DNA from: Alphaproteobacteria bacterium
Lineage (GTDB): Bacteria > Pseudomonadota > Alphaproteobacteria > CAAGCB01 > CAG-977
Direction: 5' to 3'
NCBI GenBank assembly: GCA_021639925.1
Contig: JAJXEL010000043.1
Coordinates: forward strand, 1 to 14,381
Length of the DNA stretch: 14,381 nt
The stretch's first letter is position 1, and the number at the start of each line of letters is the position of its first letter. Under the pieces are notes generated by a model. It was not told where the DNA came from and did no database searches. It saw nothing but the letters and a program-made list of their open reading frames with translations. Positions 1-7,265 of the stretch are shown one piece after another. Both the position numbers and the translations under genes were made by a program.

Positions 1-1647
1 TCTATGGACACTTATGATCCCGACCGTTTTGCCTACGATCAGGAATTGCTGCGCCGTTTTTATTTACAGCACGGCTATATGGATTTTAACATTATTTCTT
101 CTTCTGCCGAACTGTCGCCGAATCGCGAAGATTTTTATCTGACTCTGGTTATGGAAGAAGGCCCGCGTTACAAAGTCGGCGATGTTACGGTCGTTTCCGA
201 TTTAAAGGGGCTGGACGCCGACAGTGTAGCGGACGTTGTTTCCGTAAAATCCGGCGCGTGGTTTAATAATGTCAAGGTTGAAAACAGCGAAATAGCGCTG
301 ATTAATGCCGTCGGGGCAAAAGGATTCCCGTTTGTTGACGTTTCTTCGGATCTGAAAAAGCGCGAAGGAGAAGACGTTGTCGACGTCGTTTTCAATATCA
401 AAGAAGGACAGCATCTGTTTATTGATGAAATTCAGATTACGGGGAATGCCCGCACGCAGGACCGCGTGATCCGGCGCGAATTCCGTTTTGCCGAAGGCGA
501 CGCTTACAGCCCGGCAAAAATCCGCCGTTCCAAACAGAGAATTGAAAATCTGAATTATTTTGACCGTGTTACGATGGACATCGAACCGGTGGAAGGCTCG
601 CCGGACAGGGCGATTTTAAAAACGGACGTATCGGAAAAATCGACGGGATCTTTGAAATTGGGGGTCGGCTGGTCGTCGTATGACGGGCCGCTGGCCGAAG
701 TTTCCGTTCAGGAAAATAACTTTTTGGGAACGGGGCGCAGAGTCGGCGTTTCCGCTTCGGTTGCCGAAGAAAAAACGCTGTTTGACATCAGTTTTGTCGA
801 ACCGTGGTTTTTGGACAGAGAATTGTCTTTGGGGTTTGACCTTTTTTACCTGACGCGGAATTATTCGGACCGCAGTTCGTATGATTCGGAAATGGGCGGC
901 GGTTCTGTTTCCCTGAGCTGGAAATATACCGAAGAACTGTCGCATACCGTAAAATATACGCTGCGCCAGGATAAAATCGTGGACGTCAGTGAATCGGCTT
1001 CTATTTACGTTAAGGAACAGGAAGGCACGACGCTGACGTCTATGGTCAGCCAGACATTGTTCTGGGATTATCTGGACAACCGCTATAACCCGTCGGAAGG
1101 ATATTACGTTTCTTTGTCAAACGATTTGGCCGGTTTCGGCGGCGATACGCGTTATCTGCGCACGGACGTCAGCGCGGCGTATTATTATCCGTTGTCGGAC
1201 AAATGGGTTTTGGGGCTGTCAACGTCCGGCGGGTACATCTTTGGCATCGGACAGGACGTCCGTCTGAATAACCGTTATTTCCTGGGCGGAGCGACACTGC
1301 GCGGGTTCGAAGACGGCGGCGTGACGGCGCGTTCTAAAGTCGGTGACGACGCTTTGGGCGGCAACTGGCAGGCAACAGCCGGCGTACAGCTGATGTTCCC
1401 TCTGGGACTGCCCAGCGAATTCGGCATGAAGGGTAAAATTTTCGCAGATTTCGGCCTGATCGGAAAGCCTGACGATTTTGATGCATCTGAAATGTGGTAT
1501 TCTTCGAAATTGCGTGGTAGTATCGGTATCGGTTTTGTGTGGTCTTCCCCGCTGGGGCCGATTAATGTCGACTATGCAATACCGGTCTTGAAAGAACGTT
1601 TTGATGAAACAGAGTATTTTCGTTTAAACTTTGGATGGGGATTTTAA
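1..1647 (+). CDS. bamA: BamA, outer-membrane protein assembly factor (5'-truncated by window edge)
   Basis: Central Omp85-family subunit of the BAM complex, which inserts beta-barrel proteins into the outer membrane. The reading frame is open to base 1, so the start, signal peptide and first POTRA domains lie outside the window; the ATG at base 4 is internal. The visible part starts inside what aligns by eye with E. coli POTRA3 (YDPDRFAYDQELLRRFY), followed by POTRA4 (about residues 50-130) and POTRA5 (about 131-215, including the GNARTQDRVIRREFR stretch), then the beta-barrel. The barrel carries the loop-6 motif LRGFEDGG near residue 433 of the visible part, the SSPLGPINVDYAIP strand near the end, and a C-terminal beta-signal ending in Phe (FRLNFGWGF). 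It heads a lipid A/outer-membrane operon, with skp 3 bases downstream. Family assignment is very secure. Confidence 0.97.
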   Translation, partial: SMDTYDPDRFAYDQELLRRFYLQHGYMDFNIISSSAELSPNREDFYLTLVMEEGPRYKVGDVTVVSDLKGLDADSVADVVSVKSGAWFNNVKVENSEIALINAVGAKGFPFVDVSSDLKKREGEDVVDVVFNIKEGQHLFIDEIQITGNARTQDRVIRREFRFAEGDAYSPAKIRRSKQRIENLNYFDRVTMDIEPVEGSPDRAILKTDVSEKSTGSLKLGVGWSSYDGPLAEVSVQENNFLGTGRRVGVSASVAEEKTLFDISFVEPWFLDRELSLGFDLFYLTRNYSDRSSYDSEMGGGSVSLSWKYTEELSHTVKYTLRQDKIVDVSESASIYVKEQEGTTLTSMVSQTLFWDYLDNRYNPSEGYYVSLSNDLAGFGGDTRYLRTDVSAAYYYPLSDKWVLGLSTSGGYIFGIGQDVRLNNRYFLGGATLRGFEDGGVTARSKVGDDALGGNWQATAGVQLMFPLGLPSEFGMKGKIFADFGLIGKPDDFDASEMWYSSKLRGSIGIGFVWSSPLGPINVDYAIPVLKERFDETEYFRLNFGWGF

Positions 1648-1650
1648 AAA

Positions 1651-2205
1651 ATGAAAAAAGTAATCAGTCTTTCTGTTGCTCTTGCCTGTATTTTCTTTGC
1701 CGACACGGCAAAGGCTGAAAAAATCGGCTTTATCAACGATCCCGAACTGGCTCAGAAATCAACGGCTTTGCAGGGACTGCAAATGCAGCGCGATAAAATT
1801 CTGGCCGTATTGAAAGTCGATTTGGAAAAAGAATTAAAAGAGATTTTTGAAAAAAAGCAAAAGCTGGAAGAAGAAAGCGCCAAATTGTCCAAAACCGAAG
1901 TCGGCAAACGTCTGGATTCGATTGACAAGGCGGAAAAAGACCTGCAGGCCAGGGCTCAGGCCGCGGCTGCGGAACTGCAGAAAAATTTTGTTGACGCGGC
2001 GCTTTCCTTTAAAGAAAAAGCGATTAATCCGGTCATAAAAGACCTGGCGGAAGAAAATGATTTTGACGCCATTTTAAATTCTGCCAACGCTTTTTACGTC
2101 GACGAAAAACTGAACGTCACCGAAGAAGCCATTAAGCGCGTTAATAAAAAAATGCCTAAGCTTGATCTGAAAAAAGTGACCTTGGAAAAGGCTAAATCGA
2201 AATAA
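1651..2205 (+). CDS. skp: Skp/OmpH-family periplasmic chaperone
   Basis: Periplasmic holdase that binds unfolded outer-membrane proteins and passes them to BamA. The 184-residue protein starts with a Sec signal peptide: KK at residues 2-3, a hydrophobic core, and likely cleavage after AKA at residue 22, giving mature EKIGFIND. The N-terminal strand (KIGFIND) and the long, highly charged helical stretch at about residues 45-115, rich in K, E, L and Q, fit the trimeric coiled-coil tentacles of Skp. The C-terminal part (about 115-170: NPVIKDLAEENDFDAILN, then a strand and NVTEEAIKRVN) is also typical of OmpH. It starts 3 bases after bamA, with a G-rich Shine-Dalgarno-like stretch (GGATGGGG) inside the end of bamA. 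The bamA-skp-lpxD order supports the call, as sequence identity in this family is low. Confidence 0.93.
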   Translation: MKKVISLSVALACIFFADTAKAEKIGFINDPELAQKSTALQGLQMQRDKILAVLKVDLEKELKEIFEKKQKLEEESAKLSKTEVGKRLDSIDKAEKDLQARAQAAAAELQKNFVDAALSFKEKAINPVIKDLAEENDFDAILNSANAFYVDEKLNVTEEAIKRVNKKMPKLDLKKVTLEKAKSK

Positions 2206-2206
2206 A

Positions 2207-2212
2207 TTGGAG
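2207..2212 (+). promoter_or_regulatory. Ribosome binding site that fixes the lpxD start
   Basis: The bases TTGGAG sit 6 bases before the ATG at 2219. An in-frame TTG at 2207 would extend LpxD by four residues, but that codon is itself part of this Shine-Dalgarno sequence. The ATG at 2219, giving an N-terminus MPDARFFK, is therefore the better start. Confidence 0.7.
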
Positions 2213-2218
2213 TGTCAA

Positions 2219-3235
2219 ATGCCTGATGCGCGTTTTTTTAAAACGGCCGGACCGTTTACGTTAAAACAGCTGGCCGAAATCGGCGGGTGCGATTTGGCCG
2301 ATGGCGCCGATGCGGATAAATTAATCAGCAATGTTAATTCTCTGCATGATGCCGCCGCCGGCGATATCAGCTTTTTGCTGAGCAAAAAATATATTGCAGA
2401 TCTGGAACAAACAAAGGCCGGCGCCTGTATCGTTCACCCGGATTTTGCCGCTTCGGCTCCGAAAGGAACGGCCGTTTTGGTTTCAAAAGAACCGTACAGG
2501 TCTTACGGGCTGGTGGCCGCGGCTTTTTATCCGGCTGAAATAACAACAAAAACCGTTGTTCACCCGAAAGCCGTCGTTGCCGCCAGCGCTGTCGTCGGGG
2601 ACGGTTCCCGTATTGACGCGGGGGCGGTGGTCGGCGAAAATGTGACTTTGGGAAAAAATTGCCATGTCTGCCCGAATGCCGTGATCGGCGACAACGTTGT
2701 TTTCGGTGATGACTGCATTATCGGAGCAAACGCTTCGGTGTTTTATACGTTGGCCGGCAATCAGGTCTATATTTATCCCGGCGCACGGATCGGGCAGGAC
2801 GGGTTCGGATTTTTCATGAGCCCGAAAGGACACACGAAAATTCCTCAGCTGGGGCGCGTTATTATCGGCAATGACGTCGAAATCGGCGCCAATACCTGTA
2901 TCGACCGCGGCGCGCTGGGCGACACGGTGATCGGCGACGGAACCCGTATGGATAACCTGATTCAGTTCGGTCATAACGTTCAGACGGGAAAATGTTGCGT
3001 CATTGTTTCCCAGGTCGGCGTCGCCGGCAGTACAAAGCTGGGGGATTTTGTCGTTCTGGCCGGCCAGGCCGGGGTCGCCGGGCATTTGGAAATTGCCAGC
3101 GGCGCGCAGATCGCGGCCCAGTCCGGCGTGATGCGCGACGTCGCGCCGATGGAAAGCCTGATGGGAACGCCGGCTATTCCCATTAAAGAATTTATGCGGC
3201 ATTTCGCTACGTTGAAGAAAATTACGAAACGTTAA
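2219..3235 (+). CDS. lpxD: LpxD, UDP-3-O-(3-hydroxyacyl)glucosamine N-acyltransferase
   Basis: Third enzyme of lipid A synthesis. It transfers a 3-hydroxyacyl chain from ACP to the 2-amino group of UDP-3-O-acyl-glucosamine, in the cytoplasm. With the ATG at 2219 the protein has 338 residues, the usual size. The N-terminal uridine-binding domain (about 1-100) includes FTLKQLAEIGG near residue 15 and a DISFL motif near residue 55. The rest is a left-handed beta-helix of hexapeptide repeats (about 105-310), with the conserved KIPQLGRVIIGNDVEIGAN and DRGALGDTVIGDG segments. The probable catalytic histidine is H252 in QFGHNVQ. The C-terminal helix contains PIKEFMRHFATLKK. It lies 13 bases after skp and 11 before fabZ, inside the operon. 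Confidence 0.96.
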   Translation: MPDARFFKTAGPFTLKQLAEIGGCDLADGADADKLISNVNSLHDAAAGDISFLLSKKYIADLEQTKAGACIVHPDFAASAPKGTAVLVSKEPYRSYGLVAAAFYPAEITTKTVVHPKAVVAASAVVGDGSRIDAGAVVGENVTLGKNCHVCPNAVIGDNVVFGDDCIIGANASVFYTLAGNQVYIYPGARIGQDGFGFFMSPKGHTKIPQLGRVIIGNDVEIGANTCIDRGALGDTVIGDGTRMDNLIQFGHNVQTGKCCVIVSQVGVAGSTKLGDFVVLAGQAGVAGHLEIASGAQIAAQSGVMRDVAPMESLMGTPAIPIKEFMRHFATLKKITKR

Positions 3236-3246
3236 GAGAGAGAACT

Positions 3247-3702
3247 ATGGAAGAGAATATTATCAGAGAAATCGGCATTAATGAGATCTTGAAATTAATC
3301 CCTCACCGTTATCCGTTTTTATTAGTGGATAAAGTATCTATCGTCAAAGAAGGCGAAGAAGGCATCGGCGTTAAAAACGTGACAATGAACGAACCGCAGT
3401 TTACGGGACATTTCCCCGAAAATCCGGTTATGCCGGGCGTTTTGATGATTGAAGCGATGGCGCAGACAGCTGCGGTAACCGTGATGTCCAGCCATGAAGA
3501 CGGGCCGAAAAAAGGCGTTTTTTTCATGAGTGTTGAATCTGCCAAGTTTCGCAAACCCGTTTTGCCGGGCGATCAGCTGAAAATGCACGTGACCAAAGAA
3601 CTGGCGCGCCGCAATGTTTACCGTTTCCGCGGCGAAGCGACCGTAAACGGCGTTTTGCATGCCGAATCGACCTTTACGGCAATGATTTTTGATGAAAAGT
3701 AG
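3247..3702 (+). CDS. fabZ: FabZ, 3-hydroxyacyl-ACP dehydratase
   Basis: Dehydrates (3R)-hydroxyacyl-ACP to trans-2-enoyl-ACP in fatty acid elongation. Because LpxA and LpxD use the same 3-hydroxyacyl-ACP pool, its place between lpxD and lpxA makes metabolic sense. The 151-residue protein has the hot-dog fold signature PHRYPFLLVD at residues 19-28 and the catalytic block GHFPENPVMPGVLMIEAMAQ, with H55 and E69 as the active-site pair. The KFRKPVLPGDQL segment near residue 100 is also standard. Its ATG follows a purine-rich AAGAGAGAGA ribosome binding site 11 bases after lpxD. The family is unambiguous; FabZ is preferred over FabA by length, motif and context. Confidence 0.97.
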   Translation: MEENIIREIGINEILKLIPHRYPFLLVDKVSIVKEGEEGIGVKNVTMNEPQFTGHFPENPVMPGVLMIEAMAQTAAVTVMSSHEDGPKKGVFFMSVESAKFRKPVLPGDQLKMHVTKELARRNVYRFRGEATVNGVLHAESTFTAMIFDEK

Positions 3703-3709
3703 ATAAAAT

Positions 3710-4510
3710 ATGACAACAATACACCCTACCGCAATTATTGAAGACGGCGCAAAAATCGGAAGCGATGTTTCTATCGGCCCGTACTGTTTTGTCGGCGGAC
3801 AGGTTGAACTGAAAGACGGCGTACAGCTGGTTTCCCATGTTTGGGTCGGCGGCGATACCGTAGTCGGCGAAAACACGGAAATCCGTCCTTTTGCCGCGAT
3901 CGGCGGAAAAAACCAGGATTTGAAAGATACAGAAAAAAAAGGAAAGCTGATTATCGGCAAAAACAATTCAATCCGGGAATATGCGACAATGCAGCCCGGA
4001 ACGCCGGGGGATAAAAATGTTACCACTGTCGGCGACAACGGATTGTTTATGATCGGAACGCATATCGCGCATGACTGTGTTGTCGGCAATAATGTGCTGA
4101 TGTCCAATAATGCGACGCTGGCCGGACATGTTACGGTTGAAGATAACGTCATTATCGGCGGTTTGTCCGCGGTGCATCAGTTTTCCCGTATCGGATCGTA
4201 TGCGATGGTCGGCGGTATGTGCGGCATAACGCGCGACGTTATTCCGTACGGCCTGGTTTCTTTCAACGTTCTGGAAGGTATCAATATCGTCGGATTAAGG
4301 CGCCGGAGATTCCCTGCGGAAGTCATCGGCAATTTGCGTTCGGCCGTTTCTGAGATTTTTAGCAGTGAAAGGGCGATGACTGAAAATATAAAATACGTCA
4401 GCGAAAAATATCGCGACTGCGAACCTGTCCAGAAAATTGTCGAATTTATGCAGACGGATTATAGACGCGGTTTTATGCGGCCGTCAGGCAAATTGCCGGT
4501 TGCGGAATAA
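3710..4510 (+). CDS. lpxA: LpxA, UDP-N-acetylglucosamine O-acyltransferase
   Basis: First enzyme of lipid A synthesis: it moves a 3-hydroxyacyl chain from ACP to the 3-OH of UDP-GlcNAc. The 266 residues form a left-handed beta-helix of hexapeptide repeats (about 1-190) followed by a helical C-terminal domain (RRRRFPAEVIGNLRSAV and onward). Catalytic-site residues line up with E. coli LpxA with an offset of 4: H118 and H121 in THIAHD (E. coli 122 and 125), H140 in LAGHV (144), and H156-Q157 in AVHQF (160-161). G169 in MVGGM matches E. coli G173, the acyl-length ruler. The gene starts 7 bases after fabZ with no obvious Shine-Dalgarno sequence, so translational coupling to fabZ is likely. Confidence 0.97.
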   Translation: MTTIHPTAIIEDGAKIGSDVSIGPYCFVGGQVELKDGVQLVSHVWVGGDTVVGENTEIRPFAAIGGKNQDLKDTEKKGKLIIGKNNSIREYATMQPGTPGDKNVTTVGDNGLFMIGTHIAHDCVVGNNVLMSNNATLAGHVTVEDNVIIGGLSAVHQFSRIGSYAMVGGMCGITRDVIPYGLVSFNVLEGINIVGLRRRRFPAEVIGNLRSAVSEIFSSERAMTENIKYVSEKYRDCEPVQKIVEFMQTDYRRGFMRPSGKLPVAE

Positions 4511-4511
4511 C

Positions 4512-5342
4512 ATGGTTGAAAAACTGGGGATTATTGCCGGGGGCGGCTTTCTTCCGAAACAGTTGATGGATCACTGTCGTCAGGAAGGCCGCCCTTTCGC
4601 TTTGGTTTGTTTAAAAAATTTTGCTTTGCCCGAAATAACCGGGGACGAACCGTGTCTGTGGATCAGGCTGGGCGAAGCGGGAAAAGCCGTCGCGTTTTTT
4701 AAAGAAAACGGCGTGCGTCAAATTGTTATGATCGGCCCGGTAAAGCGGCCTTCTTTGCTGCAGCTGCGCCCGGACTGGTGGACGGCGAAGTTTTTGGCCA
4801 GAATCGGGTTTAAAGCGTTCGGGGACGACAATTTGCTGACTTCCGTTATAAAATATATTGAAACGGAAGGATTTGAAATTGTCGGCATTCATCAGGTGAT
4901 GGGCGATATTCTGGCCGGCGAGGGCGTTTTTGGCAAAATCAGGCCGGACAAACAAGCGCGGGACGATATAGAGCACGGTATTAAAATCGCGCTGGGACTG
5001 GGCGCTTTGGACGTAGGACAGTCTGTCGTCGTTCAGCAGGGGATTGTTCTGGGGGCGGAGGCTGTCGAAGGAACGGACGCTTTGATTAAACGCTGTAAAG
5101 ATTTGGCGCGTCCCGGTCCGGGCGGCGTTTTGGTAAAAACCAAAAAACCGCGTCAGGAACAAAGGGCGGATCTGCCGACGATCGGCGTTCAGACTGTGGT
5201 CAACGTTTATGAATCGGGGTTGCGCGGCATTGCCGTCCAGGCGGGAAAAACGTTGATCGCCGACCGTAAAGCAGTTGTCGCGAAAGCTGACGAACTGGGG
5301 ATTTTTATCATAGGAGTAAAGGTGGCGCATGACGCGGGATAA
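4512..5342 (+). CDS. lpxI: LpxI, UDP-2,3-diacylglucosamine pyrophosphatase (DUF1009 family)
   Basis: Hydrolyses UDP-2,3-diacylglucosamine to lipid X (2,3-diacylglucosamine 1-phosphate) and UMP. This is the alphaproteobacterial alternative to LpxH. The frame is open upstream to 4437, but the ATG at 4512, one base after the lpxA stop, gives the expected 276-residue protein starting MVEKLGIIAGGG; the longer form would read back through lpxA. Hallmarks are the N-terminal GIIAGGGFLP, the MIGPVKRPSL segment at about residues 73-82, KAFGDDNLL, and RADLPTIGVQTV. D220 in that last motif appears to match the functionally important Asp225 of Caulobacter LpxI. The C-terminal 14 bases overlap lpxB. The call is strong from motif and position. 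Confidence 0.95.
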   Translation: MVEKLGIIAGGGFLPKQLMDHCRQEGRPFALVCLKNFALPEITGDEPCLWIRLGEAGKAVAFFKENGVRQIVMIGPVKRPSLLQLRPDWWTAKFLARIGFKAFGDDNLLTSVIKYIETEGFEIVGIHQVMGDILAGEGVFGKIRPDKQARDDIEHGIKIALGLGALDVGQSVVVQQGIVLGAEAVEGTDALIKRCKDLARPGPGGVLVKTKKPRQEQRADLPTIGVQTVVNVYESGLRGIAVQAGKTLIADRKAVVAKADELGIFIIGVKVAHDAG

Positions 5343-6504
5343 CGAATTGTTCGTTTATTTGATTGCGGGCGAACCGTCCGGCGATTTGCTGGCGTCCAGG
5401 TTAATGCGGGCTTTGCGTGAAAAAACAAACGGGAAAGTGCGCTTTGCCGGCATTGGCGGCGAAACGATGATTGAAAACGGCTTTGAAAGCCTGTTTGATT
5501 CTTCGGAACTGGCCGTTATGGGACTGGCGGAAGTGATTCCTTCCATTCCCAGAATTTTAAAAAGAATCCGTCAGACGGTTGACGACATCGCGACGAAAAA
5601 GCCGGACGTCGTCGTAACGGTTGACAGCTGGAGTTTTTCTGCCCGTGTCAATCAGAAATTAAAGGCCCGGCATACCGGGATTCCCCAGATTCATTACGTT
5701 GCGCCGCAGGTATGGGCCTGGAAAAAAGGCCGCGCGAAAACCTGCGGGCGTTATATTGACCGTTTAATGGCGTTGCTGCCGCATGAGGCAAAATATTTTG
5801 AACCGTACGGGTTAAAAGCGGATTTTGTCGGCCACCCCGTTGTTGAAGGCGGCGCGTCAAAAGGAAACGGCAAAGCGTTCAGAAAAAAAATTGATGTTGC
5901 CGATAATGTAAAGCTGTTATGTGTGCTGCCGGGATCCAGGCGGTCAGAAACAAAATATCTGTTGCCGGTTTTCAAAGAAACCGTTGCTGTTCTGGCAAAA
6001 AAATACCCTGATATGCATATTGTTATTCCGACGGTTGTAACCGTTGAAAGAACGGTCCGGGCGGCCGTTGCGGACTGGGTTTTGCCGGTGCATGTCGTTA
6101 CGGGCGAAGCGAATCGTTATGACGCCTTTGCCGCCTGCGACGCGGCTTTGGCGGCGTCGGGGACGGTGGCGCTGGAACTGGCTATGGCAAAGGTGCCTTA
6201 TACGATTGCGTATAAAATGAATCCGCTCAGCTCTTTTCTGGCCAGAAAGCTGGTTTCCGGCCGTTTTGCGAATCTGGTAAATATTTTGCCGGACCGGGAA
6301 ATCGTCAAAGAATATCTGCTGGAAGACTGTACCGCCGGCAATTTGGCGGCGGAAATCGAAAAACTTTTGGACGATCAGGCGTACCGGGAAACGGAGGTAA
6401 CGCAGGCTTTTGACGTCTTAAAAACGCTGGGGGCGGACGATCCCGTTCCCCCCAGCCGGAAAGCGGCCGAAGTCATTTTGGACGTTGCCGGGGTTAAGGT
6501 TTAA
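5329..6504 (+). CDS. lpxB: LpxB, lipid-A-disaccharide synthase
   Basis: GT19 glycosyltransferase that joins lipid X and UDP-2,3-diacylglucosamine into the lipid A disaccharide, at the inner face of the inner membrane. The protein has 391 residues, the usual length. Motifs in order: AGEPSGD at 13-19, GLAEVIPSIPRI, VDSWSFSARV, the very conserved HYVAPQVWAWKKGRAK and DRLMALLPHE, VGHPVVE, LPGSRRSE, and the nucleotide-binding end ASGTVALELAMAKVPYTIAYK. It starts inside the last 14 bases of lpxI, with purine-rich AAAGGTGG just upstream, so translation is probably coupled. Its stop (6502-6504) overlaps the stop of the convergent gph. Its last codons also contain, on the other strand, a terminator-like hairpin for gph. 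Confidence 0.97.
   Translation: MTRDNELFVYLIAGEPSGDLLASRLMRALREKTNGKVRFAGIGGETMIENGFESLFDSSELAVMGLAEVIPSIPRILKRIRQTVDDIATKKPDVVVTVDSWSFSARVNQKLKARHTGIPQIHYVAPQVWAWKKGRAKTCGRYIDRLMALLPHEAKYFEPYGLKADFVGHPVVEGGASKGNGKAFRKKIDVADNVKLLCVLPGSRRSETKYLLPVFKETVAVLAKKYPDMHIVIPTVVTVERTVRAAVADWVLPVHVVTGEANRYDAFAACDAALAASGTVALELAMAKVPYTIAYKMNPLSSFLARKLVSGRFANLVNILPDREIVKEYLLEDCTAGNLAAEIEKLLDDQAYRETEVTQAFDVLKTLGADDPVPPSRKAAEVILDVAGVKV
6420..6456 (-). terminator. Intrinsic terminator for gph, inside the 3' end of lpxB
   Basis: On the minus strand there is a perfect 8-base-pair stem, GCTGGGGG (6456-6449) with CCCCCAGC (6433-6426). The loop is 15 bases, and one G and then five T follow (6424-6420). It lies about 45 bases past the gph stop, antisense to lpxB codons for TLGADDPVPPS. 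The stem plus U-run is a classic Rho-independent layout, although the U-run is short and the loop long. Confidence 0.65.
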
Positions 6505-7163
6505 ATTTGTTTTAAAGCTGCCGGCAGGTCTGAAAAACGGTCGATCAGAATATCCGGTTTTATTTCTTCAAACGGGATATGGGCATAACCGTATGTCAGC
6601 AGAATAACGGGGAATCCGGCGGCGCGGGCAGCCTGCGCGTCTGTTTCGCCGTCGCCGACCATAACGGCGTTTTCATTTGATCCGCCCATGCGTTTGACGG
6701 CTTCCCACAACGGTTCGGGATTGGGTTTGCGCACGGGCAGAGCGTCGGCGTCCAAAACGACGTCAAAATATTTTCTTAAGTCCAGCTTGTCCAAAATCGC
6801 TTTTGTCGGACCGGCCGGTTTGTTGGTGCAGACGGCCAGTTTATATCCGTCTTTTTTTAACAGGTTAAGTGTTTCGACAACATGCGGATAAGGCTTCGTC
6901 AACGCCATTTGCGCATGCGAATACTGGCTGATCCAGCAGGCCAGCAGATCGGGCAGGGCTGTTTCGGAAACGGGTTCGCCGGTCAGGGCATAAGCGCCTT
7001 TCAGCATCATGGCCGCGCCGTTGCCGATAATGGACATCGCTTCGGCGGCGGTTAATTCGCGCCGGCCGTGATCTTTTAAAAACAGGCTGATTTCCCGGCA
7101 CATGTCGGGAATACTGTCGATCAGCGTGCCGTCCAGATCAAAAATCACATATTTTTTGCCCAT
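6501..7163 (-). CDS. gph: HAD-family phosphatase, probable phosphoglycolate phosphatase
   Basis: Predicted cytoplasmic Mg-dependent phosphatase that would hydrolyse 2-phosphoglycolate. The 220-residue protein has all HAD motifs: I, FDLDGTLIDS with D9 (nucleophile) and D11; II, the CTNKP segment around residue 113; III, K146 in RKPNPEP; IV, VGDGETDAQAA with both acidic residues present. The helical cap at about residues 18-85 is the type seen in the Gph/PGP branch. Motif IV reads GDGETD where many Gph proteins have GDS; the key Asp residues are unchanged. The exact substrate cannot be read from sequence, as related HAD enzymes include pyrophosphatases and other sugar phosphatases. The GGAAG about 10 bases upstream supports the ATG at 7163. 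Confidence 0.82.
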   Translation of the reverse strand: MGKKYVIFDLDGTLIDSIPDMCREISLFLKDHGRRELTAAEAMSIIGNGAAMMLKGAYALTGEPVSETALPDLLACWISQYSHAQMALTKPYPHVVETLNLLKKDGYKLAVCTNKPAGPTKAILDKLDLRKYFDVVLDADALPVRKPNPEPLWEAVKRMGGSNENAVMVGDGETDAQAARAAGFPVILLTYGYAHIPFEEIKPDILIDRFSDLPAALKQI

Positions 7164-7265
7164 TGTTTAAACTTCCGTAACAAACTGTTGTCATAATTTA
7201 TTTTAACTTTTGTTCTAAGTATGCCAAATTGCTTTTGAAATTACAAAGAAAAGGATTCTTTTTTA
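7164..7265. other. Divergent intergenic region between gph and glmU
   Basis: This 102-base, A/T-rich spacer is the longest gap in the window and must carry start signals for both directions. A good promoter for gph is visible on the minus strand (described separately). For glmU I see a ribosome binding site (AAAGGA, about 7250-7255) and a -35-like TTGTCA at 7188-7193, but no convincing -10 at the right distance, so its promoter remains unplaced. Confidence 0.6.
7200..7227 (-). promoter_or_regulatory. Sigma70-type promoter for gph
   Basis: On the minus strand the -35 hexamer TTGGCA (7227-7222) is followed, after a 16-base spacer, by TAAAAT (7205-7200). Each matches the consensus at five of six positions. 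Transcription would start about 30 bases before the gph ATG at 7163. Alphaproteobacterial promoters often deviate from this consensus, so the call is from pattern only. Confidence 0.55.

Noticed and set aside
1681..1692. Cys13 of Skp as a lipoprotein lipobox
   Set aside because: The residues before it (ALA-C) do not fit the lipobox pattern, the hydrophobic core before it is short, and a normal signal peptidase I site (AKA) follows at residue 22.
2560..3150. Repeating pattern in lpxD, and likewise in lpxA and the 3' half of glmU
   Set aside because: These are protein hexapeptide repeats of left-handed beta-helix enzymes, not DNA repeats or a CRISPR array.
3322..4152. Long antisense open frame (276 codons) across fabZ and lpxA
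   Set aside because: It lies wholly opposite two well-conserved genes. Long antisense frames follow from their codon use, and the translation resembles no family and has no start context.
4611..5330. Antisense frame (239 codons) opposite lpxI; similar ones opposite lpxD and glmU
   Set aside because: The sense-strand genes have clear motifs, and the antisense translations show only shadow-type composition.
6518..6527. Perfect 10-base palindrome CTGCCGGCAG just past the lpxB stop
   Set aside because: It has no loop and no U-run on either strand, and falls in gph coding sequence. Such a short palindrome can arise by chance.
6532..6561. Possible + strand terminator for lpxB (AAAACGG with CCGGTTTT)
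   Set aside because: The stem needs a bulge and a 13-base loop, and the T residues are used in the stem with no clean U-run after it.
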